Shown here one piece after another: positions 22,133 through 29,825 of a stretch of 49,500 nt of DNA. The stretch is from Mycolicibacterium canariasense. GTDB lineage: Bacteria > Actinomycetota > Actinomycetes > Mycobacteriales > Mycobacteriaceae. The first letter of the stretch is position 1. The number at the start of each line of letters is the position of its first letter. The position numbers were made by a program, and so were the translations under genes. The stretch covers positions 1 to 49,500 of the forward strand of contig NZ_LQOL01000097.1 in assembly GCF_002101555.1 (NCBI RefSeq). Direction: 5' to 3'. The notes under the pieces were generated by a model that ran no database searches, was not told the DNA's origin, and worked only from the letters and a program-made list of their open reading frames with translations.

Positions 22133-23643
22133 GCGTCCTGCCTCAGCTTCTCCAGCGCGGCCGCCAACTCCTCGCGGTCGTCGAACGGACGGGTGTGCCC
22201 CGCGCTCGTCTGTCCAGACTCATGCCCCTTGCCCGCGATCAGCACGATGTCGCCGGGGCGGGCCCAGCCCACCGCGTGCTCGATGGCGGCGCGCCGGTCA
22301 CCGATCTCCACCACCTCGGCGGGCAGCCCGACCGTCCCGACCAGCACGGCGGACCGGATGGCGGCCGGATCCTCGTCGCGCGGATTGTCGTCGGTGACGA
22401 CGACCAGGTCGGCCAGTTCGGCGGCCACCCGTCCCATCGGTTCGCGCTTGCCGGGGTCACGGTTGCCGCCGGCGCCGAACACTACCGCCAGCCGGCCCCC
22501 GGTTTGCGGCCGCAGCGTCTGCAGCACCGCTTCCAGCGCGCCCGGCTTGTGGGCGTAGTCCACCAGCGCCAGGAAATCCTGGCCGCGGTCGATGGCCTGC
22601 ATCCGGCCCGGCACCGCGGCGGCGCGCAGGCCGGGGCCGCCCTGTTCCGGGGACACCCCGACGGCGTCCAGCAGCGCCAGCGCCAACAAGGCATTGGCCA
22701 CGTTGTAGCGGCCGGGCAGCCCGATGCGCAGCCGGTGGTGCACGCCGGCGGGGTCGACGGCGACGAATTCCTGCGCGCCCTGGCCGACCGACTGCACCTC
22801 CTCGATGCGCCAATCGGCCTCGACACCGGTGGTGGCGACCCGCACCGGGTCCACCGAACGGGCCGCGATCTCCCGTCCCCACTCGTCGTCGACGCACACC
22901 ACGGCGTGCGCGGCGTGGGTGGGTGAATTCGGCTCGAACAAGCGGGCCTTGGCGTTCAGGTAGTCGGCCATGGTCGGGTGGAAGTCCAGGTGGTCACGGG
23001 ACAGGTTGGTGAAACCGCCCACCTCGAACGCCACGCCGTCCACCCGGCCCTGGGCCAGCGCATGGCTGGAGACCTCCATCACGACGGTGTCCACCCCCTG
23101 CTCGACCATGAGGGCGAACAGCGCCTGCAAGTCGGGCGCTTCCGGCGTGGTGAGGCTGCTCGGCTGATCCCGCCCGTCGATCCGGATACCGACGGTGCCG
23201 ATGAGCCCGGCCACCCGGCCGGCGGCACGCAGCCCGGCCTCCACCAGGAATGTGGTGGTGGTCTTGCCGGAGGTGCCGGTGATCCCGACGACGCGCAGCT
23301 TGCGCGTCGGATCGCCGTACACGGCGGCGGCCACCTCGCCGAGCACGCCGCGCGGGTGCGGATGCACCAGCACGTCGGCGGCGTGACCGGCCGGCAGCAG
23401 GGCCAGTCCGGCCGGATCGGTGAGGATGGCCACCGCGCCGGCGGCGATCGCGTCGGCGGCATGCCGGGCGCCGTGCACCCGGGACCCGGGCAGGGCGGCG
23501 AACAGGTCACCCGGCACGACGTCCTGGCTGCTCAGGGTGACACCGGTGACCCGGGTTCCTGCGGCGTGCGCGCCGCCGGCGCCGATATGCGCGGCCAGCG
23601 TTGCGAGCAGTTCGCCGGTGGGATGCGAGGGACGCAGTTTCAT
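22129..23643 (-). CDS. murE: UDP-MurNAc-tripeptide synthetase MurE (meso-diaminopimelate-adding)
   Basis: 504 residues from ATG 23643. Motifs: ATP loop GITGTSGKTTTTFLVEAGL, MEVSSHALAQGRVDG, NLSRDHLDFHPTMADY, the LVDYAHKPGALE block and the diaminopimelate-recognition motif DDNPRDEDP. MurE adds meso-DAP to UDP-MurNAc-dipeptide. The N-terminus is about 30 residues shorter than recalled for M. tuberculosis, and no in-frame start lies in the 54-bp gap after pbpB that would extend it. Its neighbour murF overlaps by 4 bp, so MurE and MurF are probably produced together. Confidence 0.97.
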   Translation of the reverse strand: MKLRPSHPTGELLATLAAHIGAGGAHAAGTRVTGVTLSSQDVVPGDLFAALPGSRVHGARHAADAIAAGAVAILTDPAGLALLPAGHAADVLVHPHPRGVLGEVAAAVYGDPTRKLRVVGITGTSGKTTTTFLVEAGLRAAGRVAGLIGTVGIRIDGRDQPSSLTTPEAPDLQALFALMVEQGVDTVVMEVSSHALAQGRVDGVAFEVGGFTNLSRDHLDFHPTMADYLNAKARLFEPNSPTHAAHAVVCVDDEWGREIAARSVDPVRVATTGVEADWRIEEVQSVGQGAQEFVAVDPAGVHHRLRIGLPGRYNVANALLALALLDAVGVSPEQGGPGLRAAAVPGRMQAIDRGQDFLALVDYAHKPGALEAVLQTLRPQTGGRLAVVFGAGGNRDPGKREPMGRVAAELADLVVVTDDNPRDEDPAAIRSAVLVGTVGLPAEVVEIGDRRAAIEHAVGWARPGDIVLIAGKGHESGQTSAGHTRPFDDREELAAALEKLRQDA

Positions 23644-23697
23644 GGCCTTGCCACAGTACCGGTCGGGTTCATCACCGGCGGTAGGCGTGAGCCGCGC

Positions 23698-25626
23698 TCA
23701 ATCGGCCTGCAGGATCAGCGGCGGTCCGGGATCCGGCGACAGCGGCACGTTCTCCCGCTGCAGCAGCCACGCGGCGATGTGATGGAACAGCGGCGCCATC
23801 GTGTTACCGGGTTGGCCGTCGGCCGTGCGGTGCGGGTTGTCGGCCATGATGCCGACGACGTAGCGCGGATCGTCCGACGGCGCCATGCCGGCGAAGGTGA
23901 TCCAGTAGTGGTCGTCGTAGTAGCAGCCGCACGCCGGGTTGATCTGCTGAGCGGTGCCGGTCTTACCGGCGATCTGATACCCCTCGACGGCCGCAGCCGA
24001 ACCGGTGCCCTGCTGGATGCCGCGCGGGTCCTTCTGCACCACGGCACGCAACATGTTGCGCACGGTCTGCGCGGTCTGCGCGGAGACCACCCGGATCCCT
24101 TCCGGGCGCGGCTCGTCGGCGCGGCTGCCGTCGGCGGCGATCACGGACTTGATGATCCGCGGCGGGATGCGCACCCCGTCATTGGCGATCGCCTGGTACA
24201 TGCCGGTCATCTGCAGCAGGGTCATCGAAAGGCCCTGGCCGATGGGCAAGTTCGCAAACGAGCTGCCCGACCACTGGTCGATGGGCGGGACCAGACCCGA
24301 GCTCTCCCCCGGCAGGCCGACGTTGGTGCGCTGGCCGAGACCGAACTTGCCGAGCATGTCGTAGAAGCGCTCGGGCCCGACCCGCTGCGCCAGCATCAGC
24401 GTGCCGACGTTGGAGGACTTTCCGAACACGCCGGTGGTGGTGTACGGCATGACGCCGTGCGCCCAGGCGTCGCGCACGGTGACCCCACCCATGTCGATCG
24501 ATCCCGGAACCTGCAGCACCTCATCGGGATTGGTCAGCCCGAGCTCGATCGCAGTGGACGCGGTGATGATCTTGTTGACCGATCCCGGCTCGAACGGCGA
24601 GGACACCGACGGATTGCCCATCTGGCGGCTGCCCTGGCGCCCGAGGTCCTGGCTCGGGTCGAACGTGTTGTCGTTCGACATCGCCAGAACCTCACCGGTT
24701 TTCGCATCCAGGACGACAGCCGACACGTTGTTGGCGCCGGAGGCTTCCTTGGCCATCTGGACCTGCTGTTGGACGTAGAACTGGATGTCGTCGTCGAGCG
24801 TGAGCTGCACGGTCGAGCCGTTGACCGCATCGTGCTTGTTGCGCATGCTGCCCGGGATCATCACCCCGTCGGATCCGCGGTCGTAGGTGACCGACCCGTC
24901 GGTGCCGGCCAGCTTGGCGTCGTAGGAATCCTCCAGGCCGAGCAGACCGTGCCCGTCCCAATCGATACCGCCGACGATATTGGCCGCCAGCGAGCCGCCC
25001 GGGTACTGGCGGATGTCCTGCCGTTCGGTGCCCACCTCGCGGAACTTGGTGGTGATGGCGTCGGCGACGGCCGGGTCCACGGCGCGCGCCAGGTAGACGA
25101 ACGAGTCCTTACCGGACAGCTTCCTCAACAACGTGGCCGCGTCGGGCTTGTTGTTGAGCCGGGTGGCCACCTCGGTGGCGATGGCGCGCAGCCGTTGGTC
25201 CGGGTCCGGCGCCTCGGGGTCGGTGGCCTTGGCCTCTTCCAGTTGCTTGCGTACCCGGACCGGCTGGAAGGTCAGGGCCCGGGCTTCGATGGTGAAGGCC
25301 AGCTTGTCGAAGTTGCGGTCGATGATGCTGCCGCGCACGGCCTTCTGCACGTCGGTGACCTTCAGCTGCCCGAGTGCCTCGGCGCGCAGGCCGGCGGCGT
25401 TGGAGATCTGCAGGTTGAACAGCTGGGCCGCGGCCACCACCAGTACCAGGAAGATGACGACATTGCCGATGCGGTGCCGGAAGACGAACGACGAACTGCG
25501 CGAACCGACGTCGTTACCGCCCGCGAGCGGCTGGCGGACCCGGCGCTCGGTGGCCGAGTGTTCCTGGCCGGCGGGCGTGCGCCGCTTGGCGGGCTGGGCG
25601 GCGGGCTTCTTCTTCCTGCCGATCAT
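23698..25626 (-). CDS. pbpB: Septal class B penicillin-binding protein PbpB (FtsI)
   Basis: 642 residues. A short basic cytoplasmic segment precedes one transmembrane helix (about 53-72). The pedestal domain follows, beginning with RGSIIDRNFDKLA. The transpeptidase domain shows the active-site Ser349 in EPGSVNK, SSN at 404-406 and KTG at 555-557 (GKTGTAQQ). It cross-links septal peptidoglycan and is the target of beta-lactams; its partner is FtsW. The start ATG overlaps the ftsL stop as ATGA. A pair of cysteines in INPACGCYYDD near residue 570 could form a disulfide outside the membrane. Confidence 0.97.
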   Translation of the reverse strand: MIGRKKKPAAQPAKRRTPAGQEHSATERRVRQPLAGGNDVGSRSSSFVFRHRIGNVVIFLVLVVAAAQLFNLQISNAAGLRAEALGQLKVTDVQKAVRGSIIDRNFDKLAFTIEARALTFQPVRVRKQLEEAKATDPEAPDPDQRLRAIATEVATRLNNKPDAATLLRKLSGKDSFVYLARAVDPAVADAITTKFREVGTERQDIRQYPGGSLAANIVGGIDWDGHGLLGLEDSYDAKLAGTDGSVTYDRGSDGVMIPGSMRNKHDAVNGSTVQLTLDDDIQFYVQQQVQMAKEASGANNVSAVVLDAKTGEVLAMSNDNTFDPSQDLGRQGSRQMGNPSVSSPFEPGSVNKIITASTAIELGLTNPDEVLQVPGSIDMGGVTVRDAWAHGVMPYTTTGVFGKSSNVGTLMLAQRVGPERFYDMLGKFGLGQRTNVGLPGESSGLVPPIDQWSGSSFANLPIGQGLSMTLLQMTGMYQAIANDGVRIPPRIIKSVIAADGSRADEPRPEGIRVVSAQTAQTVRNMLRAVVQKDPRGIQQGTGSAAAVEGYQIAGKTGTAQQINPACGCYYDDHYWITFAGMAPSDDPRYVVGIMADNPHRTADGQPGNTMAPLFHHIAAWLLQRENVPLSPDPGPPLILQAD

Positions 25627-26702
25627 GCCGGGGCGCCCAACGGGACCACGGGGGCGGCTTGTTCGACGCCGCCGACCGGGCCCGGCTGCGCGGGAAGCGG
25701 TGCCGGCAGGTGCGGTGCACCGTCGATCGGCGCCGCCGGCGGCACCGCCTCCGGGGCGATGGGCGCCGCGGGCAGTACCGGAGCCGCGGGGGGCGCAGGA
25801 GCCAGCGCCTCCGGCGCGACGGGCAGTGCGGGCACCGTCGCCGGCGGAACGGCTGCCAGCGGGGCCGTGGGCGCCAGGGTCGCGGCGGGTGCGGGCACCC
25901 GGACCACCACCTCCCGCGGGTCCACCACCCGGGGTCCGGGCGGGGCGGGCACGGCGGACGGGTTCTGCGCCGCCGGGGCGGCCACCGGGTTGGCAGCTGC
26001 CGGCGCCGGATTGTCGTCGGGCAGCGGGGTGTTCAGCGGCGGCGGCGGAACCCCCTCGGCCGGTTTGGGCGTACCGACCACCATCCAGTTGCCGGTCGGA
26101 TCCTGGACCAGGTGCGCGGTGTCCCGGGACGGGATCATGCCGAGGTTGCGCGCGGCCTCCGCCAGCGCCGGGGCGGCCTGGGCCTCCAGCACGTCGCGCT
26201 CGAGTGCTTCCTTCTGTTGCAGCAGCGCCTGGTTCAGCTCACGGGCATGCCCCAGCTGATACGACCGCTCGGCGGCGTCGGTGGACAGCCACAGCGTCAT
26301 GCCGAGACCGACGCCCAGCGCGCCGATCACCAGCACCACGAACGGCACCCGCGCCACCATGGCGCGCGGGCTCAGCTCGATCGAGGCCAGTCGGGTGAGC
26401 AGCCGCTCGCGCAGGGGGGGCCGAATAACCCTGGGCGCCTTGGCCTTCCGCGCCTTGGCGCGGGCCTTGGCCTGCTTGGCGCTCTTGGCCATGGTCGGCG
26501 CGGGCGCGCTGCGTGGGATCGGGCTGGTCTGCGGTGCCGACCGCTGTGGCCGGTGCGTGCGCGGTTCGGCCGCCGGCCGGCGCGGGCTGCGGCGACGGGC
26601 GGCGGGCTCGGGCTGCCGTTTGCCGCCCTGGACCTTCTTCTCGGGGTTGCCACGCCGGCGCCCATCGGCGCCGGGCGCCGGTGCGGATCGCTTGACCTTC
26701 AT
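25623..26702 (-). CDS. ftsL: FtsL-like divisome protein with Pro/Ala-rich tail (Rv2164c-like)
   Basis: 359 residues from ATG 26702, ATGA overlap with rsmH. Layout: a basic disordered cytoplasmic region (1-115), one transmembrane helix (about 119-139), a short coiled coil (about 143-187, AERSYQLGHARELNQALLQQ), then the conserved GMIPSRDTAHLV, GNWMVVGTPKP and PPPPLNTPLP blocks and a long Pro/Ala/Val tail. FtsL proteins sit between rsmH and pbpB and activate FtsW-PbpB together with FtsB and FtsQ. The tail is far longer than in enterobacterial FtsL, as in other mycobacteria. An internal ATG (residue 71) is a less likely start. Confidence 0.9.
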   Translation of the reverse strand: MKVKRSAPAPGADGRRRGNPEKKVQGGKRQPEPAARRRSPRRPAAEPRTHRPQRSAPQTSPIPRSAPAPTMAKSAKQAKARAKARKAKAPRVIRPPLRERLLTRLASIELSPRAMVARVPFVVLVIGALGVGLGMTLWLSTDAAERSYQLGHARELNQALLQQKEALERDVLEAQAAPALAEAARNLGMIPSRDTAHLVQDPTGNWMVVGTPKPAEGVPPPPLNTPLPDDNPAPAAANPVAAPAAQNPSAVPAPPGPRVVDPREVVVRVPAPAATLAPTAPLAAVPPATVPALPVAPEALAPAPPAAPVLPAAPIAPEAVPPAAPIDGAPHLPAPLPAQPGPVGGVEQAAPVVPLGAPA

Positions 26703-27829
26703 GAGTCATCCTTTCCGGCAACCTTTTTCTCTGGCTTTTTCTCCAAAGCGCGCAGTCGCACCGATGCGCTGCGTGGGTTTCGTTCGATCTCGGCGGCGTC
26801 GGCCTGCTCGGCCCCGCGGGTCAGCGCGACGAATTCGGCCTCGTAGCCCGGCAGTTCGACCGGCAGCCCCGGTGGTGTCCGGGAGGTCGTCGCCGCGGCG
26901 AACAGCCGCTTGACGATGCGGTCCTCCAGCGACTGGTAGGCCATCACGGCGATCCGGCCGCCACCGGCCAACGCGTCCAAGGCGGCCGGTATCGCGGCAC
27001 CGAGTGAGTCGAGTTCGGCGTTGACGGCGACCCGCAGAGCCTGGAACGTACGCTTGGCCGGGTGGCCGCCGGTGCGGCGGGTGGCCGCCGGGATGGCCTC
27101 GTAGAGCAGTTCGACGAGTTCCCCTGTGGTACGCAGGGGGGCCCGCTCCCGGCGCCGCACGATACGGCCCGCGATGCGGCCGGCGAATTTCTCCTCGCCG
27201 TACTCACGCAGGACGCGGGCCAATGCCTTCTCGTCATAGGTGTTGAGGATCTCGGCCGCGGTCAGGGCCGAGTCGGGATCCATCCGCATGTCCAGCGGGG
27301 CGTCCTGGGCGTAGGAGAAGCCGCGGTCGGCGCGGTCGAGTTGCATGGAGGACACGCCCAGGTCGAAAAGCACGGCGTCCACCGTGGTTTCGGCGCGGTC
27401 GGCCCAGTAACCGTCGTAGCGGGTGCGCACGAACGTCATCCGGTCGCCGAACGGGGCGAGCCGCGCGGTGGCGATCGCCAGCGCGTTCGGATCACGGTCC
27501 AGTCCCACCACCCGCAGGCCGGGGAATTCGGTGAGGAAGCGTTCGGAGTGTCCGCCCGCACCCAGCGTGGCATCCACCAGGACGGCGCCGGTGCCGTCGG
27601 CGTACCGGCGGGTGAGGGCCGGCGCCAGAAGTTCGACGCAGCGGTCGATCAGGACCGGGACGTGGCCGTACTCGGACAAGGCGACTCCCCCGTGGTGATG
27701 ATGCCGCGCCCCTGCAGCGAGGTCTCTGACCGAAGTGGACCTGGCGTCGGGGAAGTACGCCAGGGCCGGTTCGGGCAGAGGCCACGCTGCACGGGCATCG
27801 TGATCAGAGAATGTCGCGAAGAGTGTCAT
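26699..27829 (-). CDS. rsmH: 16S rRNA m4C1402 methyltransferase RsmH (MraW)
   Basis: 376 residues if started at ATG 27829. The methyltransferase core begins EYGHVPVLIDRCVELL, with SAM-binding DATLGAGGHSERFL, FDLGVSSMQLDRADRGFSY and DMRMDP. Later blocks are GGHPAKRTFQALRVAVN, AYQSLEDRIVKR and the C-terminal NPRSASVRLRALE. It N4-methylates C1402 of 16S rRNA. Start choice: the long form overlaps mraZ by 26 bp and keeps LPEPALAYFPDAR, which resembles the M. tuberculosis N-terminus. A TTG at 27677-27679 with an excellent GGGGGAG ribosome binding site would give a compact 326-residue form. Confidence 0.94.
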   Translation of the reverse strand: MTLFATFSDHDARAAWPLPEPALAYFPDARSTSVRDLAAGARHHHHGGVALSEYGHVPVLIDRCVELLAPALTRRYADGTGAVLVDATLGAGGHSERFLTEFPGLRVVGLDRDPNALAIATARLAPFGDRMTFVRTRYDGYWADRAETTVDAVLFDLGVSSMQLDRADRGFSYAQDAPLDMRMDPDSALTAAEILNTYDEKALARVLREYGEEKFAGRIAGRIVRRRERAPLRTTGELVELLYEAIPAATRRTGGHPAKRTFQALRVAVNAELDSLGAAIPAALDALAGGGRIAVMAYQSLEDRIVKRLFAAATTSRTPPGLPVELPGYEAEFVALTRGAEQADAAEIERNPRSASVRLRALEKKPEKKVAGKDDS

Positions 27830-28238
27830 CGCTGGCCGCGGAGAAAGTCTCTTCGTGGGCGTCCTGGTATTCCTGCCACGCTTGCGCGTCCCAGATCTCC
27901 AGGAAGCGAATCGAACCGGTCACCACGCACTCCCGGGAGAGGTTGGCGTAGCGCCGGTGTTCGGCGGACAGGGTGATCCGGCCCTGAGCGTCGGGGTGTT
28001 GTTCATCGGTGCCGGCTGCCAGGTTGCGGACGTAGGCGCGTTCCTGCGGGCTGCCCCGCCGGGCCTTTTCGTCCAACTCGACGATCATCGATTCGAAGGC
28101 GGCGCGTGGATAGACAGCCAGGCTGCGGTCCTGACTCTTGGTGACCATCAACCCTCCTGCCAGTGCGTCGCGGAATTTGGCGGGCAACGTCAGTCGCCCC
28201 TTGTCGTCGAGTTTGGGCGTGTAGGTGCCGAGAAACAT
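27804..28238 (-). CDS. mraZ: Transcriptional regulator MraZ
   Basis: 144 residues with GGGAGGTGG before ATG 28238. It has two SpoVT/AbrB-like half-domains. The first begins MFLGTYTPKLDDKGRLTLPA and contains KFRDAL; the second contains DEQHPDAQGRITLSAEHRRYA. These include the family signature DXXGR twice (DDKGR, DAQGR). MraZ forms rings, binds direct repeats TGGGN spaced by 5 nt upstream of its own gene and controls the dcw cluster. Matching boxes are present at 28284-28308. The gene ends inside the start of rsmH. Confidence 0.96.
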   Translation of the reverse strand: MFLGTYTPKLDDKGRLTLPAKFRDALAGGLMVTKSQDRSLAVYPRAAFESMIVELDEKARRGSPQERAYVRNLAAGTDEQHPDAQGRITLSAEHRRYANLSRECVVTGSIRFLEIWDAQAWQEYQDAHEETFSAASDDTLRDIL

Positions 28239-28283
28239 CTCGCCACCTCCCGCTTACTCCGGAGCCCCGGCCGCTCCGTTGTC

Positions 28284-28308
28284 AGCCACTTTACCCCACA
28301 ATCCCCCA
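28284..28308 (-). promoter_or_regulatory. MraZ operator: three boxes at exact 10-bp spacing upstream of mraZ
   Basis: On the mraZ strand TGGGG (28304-28308), TGGGG (28294-28298) and TGGCT (28284-28288) are separated by 5 nt each (GATTG, TAAAG). This is the TGGGN-5-TGGGN layout of known MraZ operators, and it lies 46-70 bp before the mraZ start. A TAAAGT hexamer (28288-28293) inside the array could be the -10 element, which would let bound MraZ block transcription of the cluster. Confidence 0.7.
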
Positions 28309-28325
28309 CCAAGCGCCATTTGCTA

Positions 28326-28340
28326 CCACCAAATTGGTGG
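28326..28340. promoter_or_regulatory. 15-bp perfect palindrome CCACCAA-A-TTGGTGG
   Basis: Arms at 28326-28332 and 28334-28340 around a single central base, 18 bp upstream of the MraZ boxes. The symmetry suits a dimeric helix-turn-helix regulator rather than MraZ, whose sites are direct repeats. A further TGGGG on the mraZ strand lies at 28345-28349. The regulator is unknown. Confidence 0.45.
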
Positions 28341-28456
28341 CGCGCCCCACCATTCCCCGCCGAACGGCCGCACGACGGGCACGACGGAACCGCTGAGCCG
28401 GCAGAAAGCGCCAGAAAGGCGCAGGTCAGCCCGAATCAGTGCAGATGACGGCGAGG

Positions 28457-28471
28457 TGGGGGAAAGTGGGG
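28457..28471 (+). promoter_or_regulatory. Second, oppositely oriented pair of MraZ-type boxes
   Basis: Plus-strand TGGGG at 28457-28461 and 28467-28471 with a GAAAG spacer repeats the 10-bp MraZ layout, 150 bp from the main operator and on the other strand. No plus-strand gene follows directly. Together with 28239-28560 as a whole (322 bp without a gene), the interval holds only these boxes, the palindrome and the terminator below. Confidence 0.4.
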
Positions 28472-28513
28472 CGCCAGAACACGGCTCGCCCTACCCCGAC
28501 CGACACGCACGAC

Positions 28514-28545
28514 AAAAAAGGGGCAGTTCCTTGCGGAACTGCCCC
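28514..28545 (-). terminator. Intrinsic terminator of the DUF3040 gene
   Basis: Perfect 11-bp stem GGGGCAGTTCC (28520-28530) and GGAACTGCCCC (28535-28545) with a 4-nt loop, followed on the minus strand by six T (complement of 28514-28519). It begins 15 nt after the stop of the gene at 28561-28965 and insulates the mraZ regulatory region from it. It is the only textbook terminator with a T-run recognised in the window. Confidence 0.92.
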
Positions 28546-28560
28546 TGAGCCGGACGGGTG

Positions 28561-28965
28561 TCACTCGTCGAAACGACGCCGGAAGCGGTCCTCCATCCGA
28601 GTGGTGAACGAGCCGCCGCCGCTCTTGCCGCGCTTGCCGCGGGCCGAGCCACCGGACGGAGCGGACTTGTCGACGGGGCCGGCCACCCGCGGTCCGGTGA
28701 CCGCGAACACGACGCCGCCGAACATCACGACGAAGCCGATCACCGAGAGGACCGGGAAGCTGCCGATCATGGTGGCCTTGAACGCCACACCCGAAACCAG
28801 CAGGGCCAGGCCGATCACGAACAGCGCCGCGCCCTGCAGGCGACGACGGGTCGACGGAGCGCGCAACGTGCCACCCCGGACGCTGGAAGCGAACTTGGGG
28901 TCTTCGGCATACAGCGCACTCTCGATCTGGTCGAGCATGCGCTGCTCATGATCGGAGAGTGGCAT
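28561..28965 (-). CDS. DUF3040 family membrane protein (Rv2169c-like)
   Basis: 134 residues from ATG 28965 with GAGGAGGG ribosome binding site, the same length as recalled for Rv2169c. MPLSDHEQRMLDQIESALYA is the DUF3040 signature, and two transmembrane helices lie about residues 46-66 and 72-92. The tail is basic and Gly/Ser-rich, ending RMEDRFRRRFDE. The family is confined to actinobacteria and often sits beside mraZ. Its function is unknown. An upstream in-frame extension to 29295 is antisense to the acetyltransferase gene and was rejected. Confidence 0.92.
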   Translation of the reverse strand: MPLSDHEQRMLDQIESALYAEDPKFASSVRGGTLRAPSTRRRLQGAALFVIGLALLVSGVAFKATMIGSFPVLSVIGFVVMFGGVVFAVTGPRVAGPVDKSAPSGGSARGKRGKSGGGSFTTRMEDRFRRRFDE

Positions 28966-29026
28966 CCGTCCCTCCTCAGGATCGATGCAGCGTCGTTGCA
29001 GCCGCGGCCGTGTCGTCGAAGTCTTA

Positions 29027-29044
29027 CGTCCGCAAGTACGGACG
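29027..29044. promoter_or_regulatory. Inverted repeat in the divergent region before DUF3040 and the acetyltransferase
   Basis: CGTCCG (29027-29032) and CGGACG (29039-29044) flank CAAGTA, followed by AT-rich CTTAATAACCATGATA. It lies in the 247-bp gene-free divergent region 28966-29212, 62 bp upstream of the DUF3040 start, a plausible promoter or operator position. A second motif, GACGTCYGC, occurs twice further right near 29107-29130. Nothing else was recognised there. Confidence 0.3.
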
Positions 29045-29212
29045 CTTAATAACCATGATACGAGGTCGATCTGACCCGTACCACCTACTTGGCCCACGAT
29101 TGTGCGACGTCCGCTGTATGACGTCTGCCACGAAACCCCTCCTGCCCGGCGCAGCGGGACCACATCCGATAATGAAGGGGTCCGAACGTACGCACATCCC
29201 GAAGGGCACCCG

Positions 29213-29821
29213 TTGGCGACGTATCTGGTGGATCTGTCGCCTGCCGCGATGCAGCGGCGGCTGAACGAGGCGCTCTCGGTGTACGTCGACGCCATGCGCT
29301 ATCCCCGCGGCACCGAGGGCCAGCGCGCCTCGATGTGGCTGGAGCACAGCCGCCGTCCCGGGTGGAAGGGTGTCGCGGTGATCGACACCGCCGACCCAGG
29401 TGGAACTGTCGGCGCCGCCGACGGTGACCTCGTCGGCATCGCCTACGGCTACTGCGGTGCACCCGACCAGTGGTGGCAGCAACAGGTGGTGCAGGGACTG
29501 CGCCGCATCGGCACCGACCAGGCCCACGTCGCCGCCCTGATGTCGAGCTATTTCGAGCTCACCGAGCTGCACATCCACCCCCGCGCCCAGGGCCGCGGGC
29601 TCGGCGAAGCCCTGGTCCGGCGGCTGCTGTCGGGCCGGGCCGAAACCCACGTGCTGCTGTCCACGCCCGAGATCAACGGCGAGGCCAACCGGGCGTGGCG
29701 GCTCTACCGTCGCCTCGGGTTCACCGATGTCATCCGTGACTACCACTTCGCCGGGGATCCCCGTGCGTTCGCGATCCTGGGCCGGTCACTGCCGCTCGAC
29801 GGTCCCGATCTGGCACGATGA
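29213..29821 (+). CDS. GNAT family N-acetyltransferase (Rv2170-like)
   Basis: 202 residues from TTG 29213 with GAAGGG six bases upstream, giving MATYLVDLSPAAMQRRLNEA. Acetyl-CoA-binding motif A is ELHIHPRAQGRGLGEALVRRL (split by Q/R-x-x-G-x-G/A), followed by the C-terminal ANRAWRLYRRLGFTDV strand-helix. The homologue in M. tuberculosis has been linked to lysine acetylation of isocitrate lyase; that is recalled knowledge, not visible here. A longer ATG start at 29102 would cover the promoter region and is unlikely. The stop is 4 bp before lppM. Confidence 0.88.
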   Translation: MATYLVDLSPAAMQRRLNEALSVYVDAMRYPRGTEGQRASMWLEHSRRPGWKGVAVIDTADPGGTVGAADGDLVGIAYGYCGAPDQWWQQQVVQGLRRIGTDQAHVAALMSSYFELTELHIHPRAQGRGLGEALVRRLLSGRAETHVLLSTPEINGEANRAWRLYRRLGFTDVIRDYHFAGDPRAFAILGRSLPLDGPDLAR

Positions 29822-29825
29822 CCGG

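Noticed and set aside
22978..26259. Plus-strand open frame of 1093 codons antisense to murE, pbpB and ftsL
   Set aside because: It mirrors GC-rich third-position bias of the opposite genes, has His/Gly/Arg/Asp-rich composition with no recognisable domain, and lacks a ribosome binding site.
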